64,000 nt of DNA, taken from assembly GCF_020535545.1 (NCBI RefSeq), contig NZ_CP084752.1, positions 2,941,501-3,005,500 of the forward strand, in the 5' to 3' direction. A program made the translations under genes and the position numbers. The notes below the pieces were generated by a model, which worked only from the letters and a program-made list of their open reading frames with translations, was not told the DNA's origin and searched no databases. Source of the stretch: Roseateles sp. XES5. Lineage in GTDB: Bacteria > Pseudomonadota > Alphaproteobacteria > Rhizobiales > Rhizobiaceae. Shown here one piece after another: positions 1-9,016 of this stretch. Each line of letters starts with the position of its first letter. The stretch's first letter is position 1.

Positions 1-2
1 CC

Positions 3-782
<780 letters not shown>

Positions 783-829
783 GCAGGTTGCGTTCGAGCC
801 TCGCTCGCTGAGATCGCGAAGACATCCTC

Positions 830-860
830 AAAGCCCCGCTATCGGCGGGGCTTTCTGTTT
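830..860 (+). terminator. Rho-independent terminator of rpoD
   Basis: A perfect 10-bp stem AAAGCCCCGC / GCGGGGCTTT (830-839 and 845-854) with a 5-nt loop is followed by a T-rich tail. It lies 47 bases after the rpoD stop. Confidence 0.9.
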
Positions 861-1028
861 TGGGCGATGGATACAGCGTTGAGGCTCAGTCGGGCAGGCT
901 ATTAACCAGCCTCGATGAAGGGCCGTGTCAGACGTGGATGCCGAGGAGGGGGAGCCGAATGCAACGGGCGATGTCGCAAAGTGCCGGGATCGAGGTCGCC
1001 GCCCTTGCACGGGCGGCGGCCCTGAGAG

Positions 1029-1601
1029 TTACCAGCTGCCGCAGGTCTTCAACTGGTGCGAATATTTCGCGGCCATGTTCGCCGCCCGCTTCGCGCCGGC
1101 CTTGGCCGTCGAACTCCAGTTGCCGCGCTGGTAGCCGGCATGTCCATGGTAATAAGCGATGTAGAGCCGGTAGGTGTCGTTGAGCGCGATGCCGTTCGTG
1201 CGGTTGCTCTGGCTGTGGTACCAGGCGATGAAGCGGATGGCGTCGGTGAAATCCGTGCGCTTGGCCGCCCAGCGGCCCGTTTCGCGCTTGTAGCGTTTCC
1301 AGGTGCCGTCGAGTGCCTGCGAGAAGCCGAGCGCCGTCGATTGGCGCTTCCACGGAATGAAGCCGAGCAGATAGGTGCGCGGCGGGCGCGCATTATGGCG
1401 GAAGCCCGATTCCGTATAGATGGTCGCCATCAGCACGGGGACGGGCACGCCGTATTCGCGCTCGGCGCTATAGGCGGCACGCCGCCAGTTGTCGAAGAAG
1501 CCGTCGCGCTGCTCGAAGATGGCACAGGCATTCTGCGTCTGTCGCGGAACGGACGCACAGCCGGCGAGCAGCAGGAGGACGACGATCAATACGCAACGCA
1601 T
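1029..1601 (-). CDS. Lipoprotein lytic transglycosylase (SLT domain)
   Basis: 190-aa protein with a lipoprotein signal peptide whose lipobox LLAGC ends at about residue 15, so it is probably anchored in a membrane leaflet facing the periplasm. The mature part is an SLT/lysozyme-like domain: the block PVPVLMATIYTESGF contains the expected catalytic glutamate (ES), followed by ALGFSQ, which matches the GLMQ-type motif, and a Tyr-rich YIAYYHGHAGYQ segment. Such enzymes cleave the MurNAc-GlcNAc bond of peptidoglycan to give 1,6-anhydro products. It is a lone gene convergent to rpoD. Family membership is well supported; its cellular role (remodelling or assembly-associated) cannot be told from here. 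Confidence 0.88.
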   Translation of the reverse strand: MRCVLIVVLLLLAGCASVPRQTQNACAIFEQRDGFFDNWRRAAYSAEREYGVPVPVLMATIYTESGFRHNARPPRTYLLGFIPWKRQSTALGFSQALDGTWKRYKRETGRWAAKRTDFTDAIRFIAWYHSQSNRTNGIALNDTYRLYIAYYHGHAGYQRGNWSSTAKAGAKRAANMAAKYSHQLKTCGSW

Positions 1602-1904
1602 CGCTGATCCTCAAAATTTCCGGATATTTATAAAGTGTAAATCTTAACAATCCGTTTTGATTCAATTGCTCTTTAGTGCGTCCCATTCACGGTTGTGATC
1701 CGCCTATCAGATATGCAAATGCATTATTTTGTTGCGCTTTTTGGCCTTCCGGCCTAATCAATCCACAGCACGCCGGCCCTTCGCGCACGATTGTTCCGGA
1801 CCGTGGAAGTCCCGTCCCGTTATCGGATTTCGGCCCGCGCCGTCCGGACGCATGACGGTTTGCGACCGGGCCCTCCCCAAGGCCCCAGTTCAGGAGAAAG
1901 AACC
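1602..1904. other. Divergent intergenic region between transglycosylase and LivJ-type gene
   Basis: About 300 bases between divergent genes. It is AT-rich near 1615-1660, where the transglycosylase promoter should lie. It contains the dyad ATGCAAATGCAT (1713-1724) and a short GGCC-TTCC-GGCC hairpin (1743-1754). No riboswitch or small RNA is recognised. Confidence 0.4.
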
Positions 1905-3011
1905 ATGAAGAAGCAGATTTTTGCCGGAGCGTTTCTCGCCGCTTCCGTCGCCTTCGCGCCGCTTGCCCATGCCGATATCGTCATCGGCCTCATCGCTCCG
2001 CTGACCGGCCCCGTTGCCGCCTATGGCGACCAGGTCAAGAACGGCGCGGAAGCAGCTGTTGCCGAGATCAACAAGAACGGCGGCATTCTCGGCGAGAAGG
2101 TCGTGCTGAAGTTGACGGACGATGCGGGCGAGCCCAAGCAGGGCGTTTCGGCCGCCAACCAGATCGTCGGCGAAGGTATCCGCTTCGTCGTCGGCCCGGT
2201 CACCTCGGGCGTCGCCATCCCGGCTTCCGACGTGCTGGCTGAAAACGGCATCCTGATGGTCACCCCGACCGCGACGGCGCCGGACCTGACGGCGCGCGGC
2301 CTGACCAACGTGCTGCGCACCTGCGGCCGTGACGACCAGCAGGCCGAAGTTGCCGCCGGCTATGTGCTTGCCAAGCTCAAGGACAAGAAGGTCGCCGTGA
2401 TCCACGACAAGGGCGCCTACGGCAAGGGTCTGGCGGATGCCTTCAAGGCCGCGCTTAACAAGGGCGGCGTCACCGAGGCGCTCTACGATTCGATCACGCC
2501 CGGCGACAAGGATTTCAGCGCGCTGGTCACCCGCCTCAAGGCTGATGGCGTCGAAGTCATCTATTTCGGCGGTTACCATCCGGAAGGCGGCCTGCTGGCC
2601 CGCCAGCTGAAGGACCTTGCGGTCAACGCCACGATCATTGGCGGCGAAGGCCTCTCCAACAGCGAATACTGGGCCATCGGCAACGAGGCTGCTGCCGGCA
2701 CGCTCTTCACCAACGCATCCGACGCACTGAAGAGCCCCGACTCGCAGGCTGCCGTCGCCGTGCTGAAGGAAAAGGGCGTTCCGCCGGAAGCCTTCACGCT
2801 CAACGCCTATGCCGCCGTCGAAGTTCTGAAGGCCGGCATCGAGAAGGCCGGCAGCGCCGAAGATGCTGCTGCCGTCACCGCGGCGCTGAAGTCCGGCGAA
2901 GCCATCCCGACCGCTATCGGCAAGCTGACCTACGGCGAAAGCGGCGACCTCACCTCGCAGAGCTTCTCGCTCTTCAAGTGGGAAGACGGCAAGATCGTCG
3001 CTGCCGAATAA
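1905..3011 (+). CDS. Branched-chain amino acid ABC transporter substrate-binding protein (LivJ/LivK family), orphan
   Basis: 368-aa periplasmic binding protein. The chosen ATG follows AGGAGAAAG by 5 bases and starts a classic signal peptide ([22 protein letters not shown]); the longer open frame upstream has no such features. The mature chain is a type I periplasmic-binding fold of the Leu/Ile/Val group: [23 protein letters not shown] at the N-terminus and [30 protein letters not shown] around the ligand hinge. No permease or ATPase gene is adjacent, so it is an orphan binding protein that presumably feeds a Liv transporter encoded elsewhere. A terminator follows 22 bases downstream. Ligand identity is not resolvable; amino acids are likely. 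Confidence 0.93.
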   Translation: MKKQIFAGAFLAASVAFAPLAHADIVIGLIAPLTGPVAAYGDQVKNGAEAAVAEINKNGGILGEKVVLKLTDDAGEPKQGVSAANQIVGEGIRFVVGPVTSGVAIPASDVLAENGILMVTPTATAPDLTARGLTNVLRTCGRDDQQAEVAAGYVLAKLKDKKVAVIHDKGAYGKGLADAFKAALNKGGVTEALYDSITPGDKDFSALVTRLKADGVEVIYFGGYHPEGGLLARQLKDLAVNATIIGGEGLSNSEYWAIGNEAAAGTLFTNASDALKSPDSQAAVAVLKEKGVPPEAFTLNAYAAVEVLKAGIEKAGSAEDAAAVTAALKSGEAIPTAIGKLTYGESGDLTSQSFSLFKWEDGKIVAAE

Positions 3012-3033
3012 GGCTTCGCGCATCGGAACTAGG

Positions 3034-3066
3034 AACGCCGGGGTTTTGCCCCGGCGTTTTTGTTTT
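3034..3066 (+). terminator. Rho-independent terminator after LivJ-type gene
   Basis: Perfect 10-bp stem AACGCCGGGG / CCCCGGCGTT (3034-3043 and 3049-3058) with a 5-nt loop and a run of five T then GTTTT. It ends the single-gene unit. Confidence 0.92.
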
Positions 3067-3127
3067 GCATTCAGCGCTCTGGCATCGCTGTGGATTTGAT
3101 CCGGAGCCTGCCCTGCGGCGAGTGGCC

Positions 3128-4777
3128 TTAGCGCCCCGCCCGGAATTTCTCCTTCAGCCGCGCGATATCCGCCGCGCTCCAATCGGTTACGTCGGTCACC
3201 GCGATCCACGGATCGACATAGTGCTCGCCGGCATAGACATGCCCCAGCCCCATCGGCGTGGTCGTCGCCATCGCCATGTCGAGCGTCAGTTGCAGGAAGG
3301 TGACGACCGGATACCACTGGAAGGCCGGCGAGACGTCCGGGCCGCGCGGCGTCGCCATCCAGGCGGGCTGGCGGTAGAAAGCATAGGGATCGTAGAAGAC
3401 GATCGGATCGCTGGCATATTGCAGATAGACGATGCGCATCGGCCCCCAATGGTCGCCGGCTTCGGGCAGCGCGTTCCTCTGGCTGGTGAAACGCACGTAG
3501 GAACCGTCGCGGAAACGCGGCAGCCAGGCGGGCGTGCCGGGATTGCGGTCCGCCGTCATCTTGCGCCAGATGCGGCTGGGGAAGGGCGGGCCGGACCAGA
3601 GCGCGCCCTGATAGGGATCGCCGATCACCTCGAACAGTTCCGCCGACTGCTCCGAGGAGAGCGCGCCGAGGCTGAGGCCGTAGAGGTAGAGTTTCGGCCG
3701 GCTTTCCTTCGGCAGGCGCGTCCAGTGATCGTAGACGGCATGGAAGAGGGCGCGCGCGGCCTCCGCCCCGTAGTCCGGCTCGGCAAGCAACGAAAGCCAG
3801 CTGGCGAGATAGGAATACTGGATGGCGACGCTGGCGATGTCGCCGTGGTGCAGGTACTCGACCGTGTCTATCCCCTCCGGATCCACCCAGCCGGTGCCGG
3901 TCGGCATGACGATGAGGAGCGTCGAGCGCTCGAAGCCGCCGACGCGAATCAGTTCGTCGAGGGCGACCTTCGCCCGTGCCTCCGGCGTCTCGGCGGCGTT
4001 GAGGCCGGCATAGACGCGCAGCGGCTCCATGGCCGGCTTGCCGGTGAAGGTGGAAATCTCGGCCGCCGTCGGCCCGCTCGCAACGTAAGAGCGGCCCATG
4101 CGACCAAGCTCGTCCCAGCGCACCAGCGAGGCGGCGCTGCCCGATTTCAGCGGATCGGACGGTTCGGCCGTATCCGGCTCGATCACCTGGTCGAGCCGGC
4201 GGAAGGAGGAATCGGCCGTGTGCAGCACGAAGCGCACGAGGATGCCGTCGGCCAATGTCCAGAACAGCGTCGCGGCCAGCGCCGTGCCGATGACATAGGA
4301 GAGCCGGCGCGGGGCCGCGCGGCGCGAGGTGCTGGCGAAGAGCGTGACGAGGAAGGCGAAGAACCGCCCGAGGCCGAAGAGCAGGAGGAAGGCGGCGAGC
4401 GCGATGAGGCCGACATAGAAGGGATGGGCCGTCTCGATGGGCGGCAGGTGCATCAGCGTGCGGATGGAATTCTGCCATTCCGCGGTACGCCACAGGAAGA
4501 CGAGCGCCACGATGGCGCACGCGCCGCCGGCCGCCGCCTTGAGCGCGAGCCGCACGCGATCCTTCGGCTCCGGCAGTTCCAGCCAGAACCACAGGGCGGA
4601 CAGCGCGACGCCGAGACCGTAGCCGCAGGCCATGGCGACCCCCGACAGCAGCCCCTGGGTGACATAGGTGCGCGGCAGGAGGCTCGGCGTCAGCGAGGCG
4701 GCGAAGAACAGCGTGCCGAGCACCAGCCCGGTGGCGGAAAAGGAGAGGATGAGACGCCAGAACCAATCCCGCACCAT
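3128..4777 (-). CDS. Membrane alpha/beta-hydrolase (Abhydrolase_9 family)
   Basis: 549-aa protein in two parts. Residues 1-185 hold about five hydrophobic segments (a membrane domain like Abhydrolase_9_N). The C-terminal half is a predicted alpha/beta-hydrolase whose nucleophile elbow is GLSLG (Ser369) in LYLYGLSLGALSS, with TGTGWVDPEGIDTVEYLHHGDIASVAIQYS upstream and a late GHVYAGEHYVDPWIAVTD block that could supply the acid/His. The length matches the family. The substrate is unknown; an esterase or lipase acting at the inner membrane is the most that can be inferred. It is divergent from the DUF1801 gene at 4911. Confidence 0.85.
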   Translation of the reverse strand: MVRDWFWRLILSFSATGLVLGTLFFAASLTPSLLPRTYVTQGLLSGVAMACGYGLGVALSALWFWLELPEPKDRVRLALKAAAGGACAIVALVFLWRTAEWQNSIRTLMHLPPIETAHPFYVGLIALAAFLLLFGLGRFFAFLVTLFASTSRRAAPRRLSYVIGTALAATLFWTLADGILVRFVLHTADSSFRRLDQVIEPDTAEPSDPLKSGSAASLVRWDELGRMGRSYVASGPTAAEISTFTGKPAMEPLRVYAGLNAAETPEARAKVALDELIRVGGFERSTLLIVMPTGTGWVDPEGIDTVEYLHHGDIASVAIQYSYLASWLSLLAEPDYGAEAARALFHAVYDHWTRLPKESRPKLYLYGLSLGALSSEQSAELFEVIGDPYQGALWSGPPFPSRIWRKMTADRNPGTPAWLPRFRDGSYVRFTSQRNALPEAGDHWGPMRIVYLQYASDPIVFYDPYAFYRQPAWMATPRGPDVSPAFQWYPVVTFLQLTLDMAMATTTPMGLGHVYAGEHYVDPWIAVTDVTDWSAADIARLKEKFRAGR

Positions 4778-4910
4778 CTATCTCCTTTCGTTGCAATCGT
4801 TTCCGTCCAAACCTTGCATGCCGTCCCGTGCGGTGCAACCGCCCGCTTCGGCGGGGCTTGGCGCAGGCGGGCCGGCCGCGATAGTCTGCCGCCATGGGGA
4901 GGCGGAAACC

Positions 4911-5297
4911 ATGATGCGCAAGGAAAAGCCCGCGGAAAGCCCGGATGCCTATGTGGCCGCGCTTGAGGGCTGGCGGCGCGAGATCGTCGATGCCCTGCGC
5001 AGCGCGGTGCTGGCGGCCGGCGCGCCGGAAGAGCGCATCAAATGGGGCCACATCGTCTGCTTCTCCAACGGTCCCGTGCTGCTCATCCGCGCCGAGGCGG
5101 CGCGCGTGCTCTGCGGCTTCTGGCGTGGCAAGCGGCTATGCGAGATCGAACCGCGCCTGAAGCCCGGCGGCAAGTACGAGCTGGCGACGATGACCTTTCT
5201 GGAGGGCGACAGGGTGGACGCGGTCATCGCCGAAAAGCTGGTGCGTGCGGCCATCGCGCTCAATGCCGAGGTCGGCGATCCGACGCGGGCGAGCTGA
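4911..5297 (+). CDS. DUF1801 (YdhG-like) small protein
   Basis: 128-aa soluble protein beginning MMRKEKPAESPDAYVAALEGWRREIVDALRSAVLAAG; the start follows a purine-rich GGGGAGGCGG. The sequence IKWGHIVCFSNGPVLLIRAEAARVLCGFWRG is the conserved DUF1801 core (a compact beta-sheet fold of unknown activity found in YdhG/YdeI-type proteins). No catalytic residues are established for the family. The longer frame extending to 4668 overlaps the divergent hydrolase gene and lacks a ribosome site, so it was not used. Confidence 0.8.
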   Translation: MMRKEKPAESPDAYVAALEGWRREIVDALRSAVLAAGAPEERIKWGHIVCFSNGPVLLIRAEAARVLCGFWRGKRLCEIEPRLKPGGKYELATMTFLEGDRVDAVIAEKLVRAAIALNAEVGDPTRAS

Positions 5298-5382
5298 CGG
5301 CCTGCAAAAAATATCCCGCCCCTTGTCGGATCGCGCTGCCGCCCCACGTCCTTGTCCTATCCAACCAGGGAAGGAGACGACC

Positions 5383-5736
5383 ATGATCTATGCTGACGGG
5401 TTCGTTCTGGCCGTGCCGAAGGCCAATATCGAAGCCTACAAGGAGATGGCGCGTACGGCGGGCGCGGTGTGGAAGGAGCACGGCGCCATCGACTATGTCG
5501 AATGCGTCGGCGACGACGTGCCCTATGGCGAACTCACCTCGTTTCCGCGCGCCGTGCAGGCAAGCGATGACGAAATCGTGATCTTCTCCTGGATCACCTA
5601 CGAATCACGCGCGAAGCGCGACGAGATCGTCGCCAAGGTCATGGCCGATCCGCGCCTGCAGGGCGACGACTGGAAGGATGTCTTCGACGGCAAGCGCATG
5701 ATCTATGGCGGCTTCCAGGCGATCGTCACATTGTGA
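5383..5736 (+). CDS. DUF1428 family protein
   Basis: 117-aa protein beginning MIYADGFVLAVPKANIEAYKEMARTAGAVWKEHGAIDYVECVGDD, the N-terminal signature of DUF1428 (a dimeric alpha+beta-barrel of the EthD/ABM type). GGAAGGAGACGACC gives a strong ribosome-binding site directly before the chosen ATG. FPRAVQASDDEIVIFSWITYESRAKRDEI and MIYGGFQAIV are further family blocks, and the length is normal. The function is unknown; the fold is shared by small heme- or aromatic-binding monooxygenase-like proteins, so no reaction is assigned. Confidence 0.88.
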   Translation: MIYADGFVLAVPKANIEAYKEMARTAGAVWKEHGAIDYVECVGDDVPYGELTSFPRAVQASDDEIVIFSWITYESRAKRDEIVAKVMADPRLQGDDWKDVFDGKRMIYGGFQAIVTL

Positions 5737-5790
5737 GCGGCAGGCGGCTGCGCTATCAACGCAGCCGCCGCCTGACAGAAAGGACTTGCC

Positions 5791-5916
5791 ATGAACGAGC
5801 TTTATTACGCGATCGTCGGCACGAACACCGACACCAATGCCGGCCTTGCGCGCTTCATGGGCGTGATCCTGGTCTTCATCGTCGTCGTCGGCACGCTCTT
5901 CTGGGCAATCGGCTGA
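5791..5916 (+). CDS. Small single-span membrane protein, 41 aa
   Basis: ATG at 5791 is preceded by AAAGGACTTGCC and encodes MNELYYAIVGTNTDTNAGLA then a hydrophobic stretch VILVFIVVVGTLFWAIG that ends at the stop. The stop lies 8 bases before the yjbQ start, so the two are probably co-transcribed. A polar N-terminus followed by one transmembrane helix is typical of small inner-membrane proteins. No function is recognised. The good ribosome site and the spacing support it being real. Confidence 0.6.
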   Translation: MNELYYAIVGTNTDTNAGLARFMGVILVFIVVVGTLFWAIG

Positions 5917-5924
5917 CGCCGGCC

Positions 5925-6347
5925 ATGCCGCAGACGATCCTGACCGTTGCCACCCGGGGGCAGGGGCTCTACGAGTTCACCCGCGAGGTGGAAGGCTTCG
6001 TGCGCGATACGAAGGCGCAGACGGGGCTGCTCACGGTCTTCGTCCGCCACACCTCCTGCTCGCTGCTCATCCAGGAAAATGCCGACCCGGATGTCCGGCG
6101 CGATCTCGACCAGTTCTTCAAACGCCTCGTGCCGCCGGCCGACGATCCGTCCATGCGCTGGATTTCGCACACGCTGGAAGGGCCGGACGACATGCCGGCC
6201 CATATCAAGGCGGCGCTGACGCAGGTCTCCATCGGCATTCCCGTCATGGAGGGGCGCCTTGTGCTCGGCACCTGGCAGGGCCTCTACCTCTTCGAGCATC
6301 GCGACCGGCCGCACCGGCGCGAAATCGTGCTGCATCTCGGCTCTTGA
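5925..6347 (+). CDS. yjbQ: YjbQ / UPF0047 family protein
   Basis: 140-aa protein of the UPF0047/YjbQ family, small homotrimeric beta-rich proteins, some of which have weak thiamine-phosphate-synthase activity. Diagnostic blocks are TGLLTVFVRHTSCSLLIQENADPDVRRDLDQFF (conserved HTS and N/D metal-site residues) and IGIPVMEGRLVLGTWQGLYLFEHRDRPHRREIVLHL near the C-terminus with the canonical GTWQ and EHR. The start is 8 bases after the 41-aa gene, and the upstream in-frame extension reads through that gene, so ATG 5925 is preferred. Confidence 0.92.
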   Translation: MPQTILTVATRGQGLYEFTREVEGFVRDTKAQTGLLTVFVRHTSCSLLIQENADPDVRRDLDQFFKRLVPPADDPSMRWISHTLEGPDDMPAHIKAALTQVSIGIPVMEGRLVLGTWQGLYLFEHRDRPHRREIVLHLGS

Positions 6348-6404
6348 CGGAACCCGTTCTGAGGATGGAACGTTCCTGCGGCGATCCGCCGAGAGGAGAG
6401 AACC

Positions 6405-6755
6405 ATGGCTGACACCGAAAGCATCAACCACGCCGTCATCGAGGCCCTGAATGCGCGCGATTTTTCCGCACTCGCCGCCAGGGTACATGAGGACGTGGCC
6501 ATTTCAGGCATCGGGGAGGGCAGCGACAATGGCCGGGACGCGCTGCGTGACCGACTCGCCCGGCATTTCGAGGCCTCGGACGAGAGCTATGGCGATGCGC
6601 TGGTGATGAGCGATGCGCTCGGCAACAACGTGGCGATCCGCGTGACGGCGCGCGGCAAGACCGCCGGCGGCGCGGCCTATTCGCGGGAGAAGATCCTGCT
6701 GATCGAGCTGGAGGACGGGGTGATCACCCGGCTCGCCCTTTTCACCGGTTCATGA
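6405..6755 (+). CDS. SnoaL-like (NTF2-fold) protein
   Basis: 116-aa protein starting MADTESINHAVIEALNARDFSALAARVHEDVAI after GAGAGGAGAGAACC. The pattern of helix, AL-x-ARDF-x-AL, HEDV, then a C-terminal strand ITRLALFTGS fits the SnoaL/NTF2-like cone fold often used by small isomerases, cyclases or as a ligand-binding module. No catalytic dyad can be assigned. It is a single-gene unit in a run of small rightward genes. Confidence 0.75.
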   Translation: MADTESINHAVIEALNARDFSALAARVHEDVAISGIGEGSDNGRDALRDRLARHFEASDESYGDALVMSDALGNNVAIRVTARGKTAGGAAYSREKILLIELEDGVITRLALFTGS

Positions 6756-6865
6756 AGTTGAACGCAACCTGAACGGCGGATTCGGACTGCGTTCAGGCGG
6801 CTCGCCATATGGTCTTCTCAATCGCCGGACAGAACGCTTCGGCCGGAACAACAGGAGATGCTTCC

Positions 6866-7273
6866 ATGACGACCATTCTGAAAAAGACCATTCTTGCTGC
6901 GGTCCTCGGCCTCGGTGCTCTCACTGCCGCCGTTCCGGCCGCTTCCGCCGCCAATCTTTCGGTGACGATCGACAATGTCGGCTACCGCAACGGCTTCCTC
7001 CAGGTGCAGGACTATGATGGCGAATGGGATGGCCGCGACCGTGAACGCGACCGCTGGGATCGCCGCCATGACCGCCGCCACGGCGACTGGGGCGGCCGCC
7101 GCGGTCGCTGCTCGCCGGACCTCGCCGTCGACAAGGCGCGCGATTTCGGCCTGCGCCGCGCCCGCGTCGTCGACGTCTCGCGCAGCAAGGTCGTGGTCGA
7201 AGGCTTCCGCCGCGGTGAATACCGCCGCATCGTCTTCGCGAACGACCGCGGTTGCCCGGCACTCTGGCGTTAA
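6866..7273 (+). CDS. Secreted Arg/Asp-rich basic protein of unknown function
   Basis: 135-aa protein. ATG 6866 follows CAGGAG and starts a clear signal peptide (MTTILKKTILAAVLGLGALTAAVPAASA). The mature region has a strongly charged low-complexity stretch rich in D, R, H and G (about residues 55-80, GRDRERDRWDRRHDRR-type), then a conserved-looking C-terminal module with Cys near RCSPDLAVDKARDFGLRRARVVDVSRSKVVVEGF and a final Cys in DRGCPALWR, which could form one disulfide. Similar small secreted proteins are common in Rhizobiales. No function is known. Confidence 0.75.
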   Translation: MTTILKKTILAAVLGLGALTAAVPAASAANLSVTIDNVGYRNGFLQVQDYDGEWDGRDRERDRWDRRHDRRHGDWGGRRGRCSPDLAVDKARDFGLRRARVVDVSRSKVVVEGFRRGEYRRIVFANDRGCPALWR

Positions 7274-7346
7274 GGGCCGCGCCGGCCTGCCGGCGCCCGC
7301 CTGACGGAAACCGTCCACCTTGTCACCCCCGGCCGGCGGACGGCCG

Positions 7347-7375
7347 CCCTCCCGGTCTTGCCGGGAGGGTTTTTG
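7347..7375 (+). terminator. Rho-independent terminator
   Basis: Perfect 9-bp stem CCCTCCCGG / CCGGGAGGG (7347-7355 and 7361-7369), a TCTTG loop and five T residues. It lies after the secreted basic protein gene. Confidence 0.92.
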
Positions 7376-7440
7376 CATTTTCCGGTTGCATGGATGTTGC
7401 CCCGCCGGCAAAGCCGTCTATCCTCCCGCGCGGGAGGCCC

Positions 7441-7956
7441 ATGATGCATGACCTGAAATTGAAAACGGCAACGCCGGCGGATGCTTCCGCAGTGGGGGCC
7501 TTGCTGTCCCGCAGCTATCCGGCCCTGATGGGCGAAGCCTATGCGGCCGACGTGCTGGCGCCGGTGCTGCCGCTCATAACGCGGGCCAATCCTGCGCTGC
7601 TTGCCTCCGACACCTTCTACCTCGTGGAAGCGGCGGGGCGTGTTGTCGGCTGCGGCGGCTGGACCTTTGGCGCGCCGGGCTCGGGAGACCTCGTGGATGG
7701 GCTGGCGCATCTGCGCCACTTCGCGGTCGATCCCGCTCATGTCCGCCAGGGCGTCGGACGCCTGGTCTACGATGCATGCGCCCATGCGGCAGCCGGGCAA
7801 GGCGCCGTTCGTTTCCAGGCCTATTCGGCGCTGAACGCGGAAAGCTTCTATGCCGGCATGGGGTTGCAGCGGCTGGACGTCCTTTCCCTCGTCATGACGC
7901 CTGATATCACGATTCCCACCATCCTCATGGAAGGCCCCGTCGTGCCGCGACCCTAG
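7441..7956 (+). CDS. GNAT family N-acetyltransferase
   Basis: 171-aa protein starting MMHDLKLKTATPADASAVGALLSRSYPALMG after GCGGGAGGCCC. It shows the GNAT layout: N-terminal A/D-rich beta1-alpha1, then LRHFAVDPAHVRQGVGRLVYDACAHAA, where the V-x-x-x-x-R-Q-G-V-G-R loop is the acetyl-CoA pyrophosphate site (motif A), and a late ESFYAGMGLQRLDVLS (motif B). It transfers an acyl group from CoA to an amine; the substrate is unknown. It is convergent with the SIMPL gene across a bidirectional terminator. Confidence 0.88.
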   Translation: MMHDLKLKTATPADASAVGALLSRSYPALMGEAYAADVLAPVLPLITRANPALLASDTFYLVEAAGRVVGCGGWTFGAPGSGDLVDGLAHLRHFAVDPAHVRQGVGRLVYDACAHAAAGQGAVRFQAYSALNAESFYAGMGLQRLDVLSLVMTPDITIPTILMEGPVVPRP

Positions 7957-7981
7957 GCCGTCAGCCTTTCACCGGAAACGA

Positions 7982-8008
7982 AAAGGGCCGCGTTCGCGGC
8001 CCTTTCCT
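7982..8008. terminator. Bidirectional terminator between convergent genes
   Basis: Perfect 11-bp stem AAAGGGCCGCG / CGCGGCCCTTT (7982-7992 and 7995-8005), with A-runs and T-runs on both sides so that it can stop transcription from either direction. It lies between the GNAT gene and the SIMPL gene. Confidence 0.9.
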
Positions 8009-8028
8009 GTTCTGCATTGCGGCTCTGC

Positions 8029-8784
8029 TTACTTGCCGAGCGCGAAGGTCACGTTGACGACGACGGAGTAGCTATTCTCGCCGGTCGCCAGCGGCACCGA
8101 ACCACCTTCGGCATAGTCCTTGGCGACGGCGCGCATCATCGGCATCGGCTCCGCGCGGTAGCTGGTTTCGGAGATTTCCAACACGCGGCCGAGGCCGACG
8201 CCGGCGGCGTCCGTCAGTTCCTTGGCCTTGGCGATGGCATTCTCCACGGCCTTCTTGCGTGCGGCGCTGACGGCCTCGTCCGGCTTGTCGTTGGTGAAGC
8301 GGATGCCGCCACCTTGGTTGGCGCCGAGCGTCACGGCCTTGTCGAGGATATCGCCGAGCTTGGAGAGATCGCGCACGCGCAGCGTCACCGTGTTGGTGAC
8401 CTGGAAACCAAGCAGGATCGGCGGCGGGTTCTCGCCCGTCGAGCTCTGCGGATACTGGTACTGCGGGGTGATCGTGAAGCCCGAGGTCTGCAGGTCACGC
8501 TCCTCGATGCCGGCTTCCTTCAGCGCGGCGAGGATGTCGGCCATGGCCTTGTTGTTGGCGTCGAGCGCTTCGCGGGCGGTCTTGGCGTCCTTGACGACGC
8601 CGAGGTCGATCAGCGCCATGTCGGGCGCCATTTCGGCCTTGCCTTCGCCGGTCACGACGATGGTCGCTTCGCGCGGCTTGGCCGTGTCCTCGGCCTTTGC
8701 GGCCATCGGCAGGGCGGCGGCAAGGGCGAGCGAGAGGGCAACGAGGCTGGCGCCAGTGCGGCGGCCGAGGCTTCCGTGGAACAT
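8029..8784 (-). CDS. SIMPL domain (DUF541) periplasmic protein
   Basis: 251-aa exported protein. The chosen start has a good upstream CAGGAG and begins a signal peptide (MFHGSLGRRTGASLVALSLALAAALPMAAKA). The mature part TIVVTGEGKAEMAPDMALIDLGV...AREALDANNKAMADILAALKEAGIEERDLQTSGFTITPQY is the hallmark of SIMPL/DUF541 proteins (YggE/BP26 type), which form large periplasmic or outer-membrane-associated oligomers linked to stress tolerance; in Brucella the relative BP26 is a known antigen. The open frame extends 57 codons further upstream but across the tRNA-proximal intergenic DNA, so that start was rejected. Confidence 0.92.
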   Translation of the reverse strand: MFHGSLGRRTGASLVALSLALAAALPMAAKAEDTAKPREATIVVTGEGKAEMAPDMALIDLGVVKDAKTAREALDANNKAMADILAALKEAGIEERDLQTSGFTITPQYQYPQSSTGENPPPILLGFQVTNTVTLRVRDLSKLGDILDKAVTLGANQGGGIRFTNDKPDEAVSAARKKAVENAIAKAKELTDAAGVGLGRVLEISETSYRAEPMPMMRAVAKDYAEGGSVPLATGENSYSVVVNVTFALGK

Positions 8785-8940
8785 GCTGGAATATCTCCTG
8801 ATAGTTGTGTCCCTTGACCCGTTTCTTCGCCCGCCATTGTGTAGAGAATACGGCAACGCTTGTGGGAAGAACCGATTTCGTCTAGACGCTACCCACCGTC
8901 GGCCGCCATTGACCGACGCCCCCGGCTTTCCCGCCGGGAC

Positions 8941-9016
8941 GGGCCTGTAGCTCAATGGTTAGAGCCGGCGGCTCATAACCGCTTGGTTGGGGGTTCGAGT
9001 CCCTCCGGGCCCACCA
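8941..9016 (+). tRNA. tRNA with CAU anticodon, probably tRNA-Ile2 (lysidine-modified)
   Basis: A 76-nt cloverleaf can be folded by eye: acceptor GGGCCTG pairs with CGGGCCC (9006-9012) plus encoded CCA; D-arm GCTC..GAGC; anticodon stem GGCGG/CCGCT with loop CTCATAA (anticodon CAT at 8974-8976); T-arm with GGTTCGAGTCC. The anticodon stem and variable region (GCGG-CTCATAA-CCGC-TTGG) resemble E. coli tRNA-Ile2 more than elongator tRNA-Met, so decoding of AUA after lysidine modification by TilS is the better guess. Its 3' end is repeated at 10274-10288, marking it as an integration target. Confidence 0.93.
9002..9016 (+). repeat. Putative attL: 15-bp tRNA 3' end repeat
   Basis: CCTCCGGGCCCACCA at the tRNA 3' end is identical to 10274-10288. 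It is the expected attachment core of a tRNA-integrating element. Confidence 0.7.

Noticed and set aside
1890..5051. 1053-codon minus-strand open frame spanning several genes
   Set aside because: It runs antisense to the LivJ-type gene and in another frame through the hydrolase gene; the composition is Arg/Ala-rich with no domain. A typical high-GC shadow frame.
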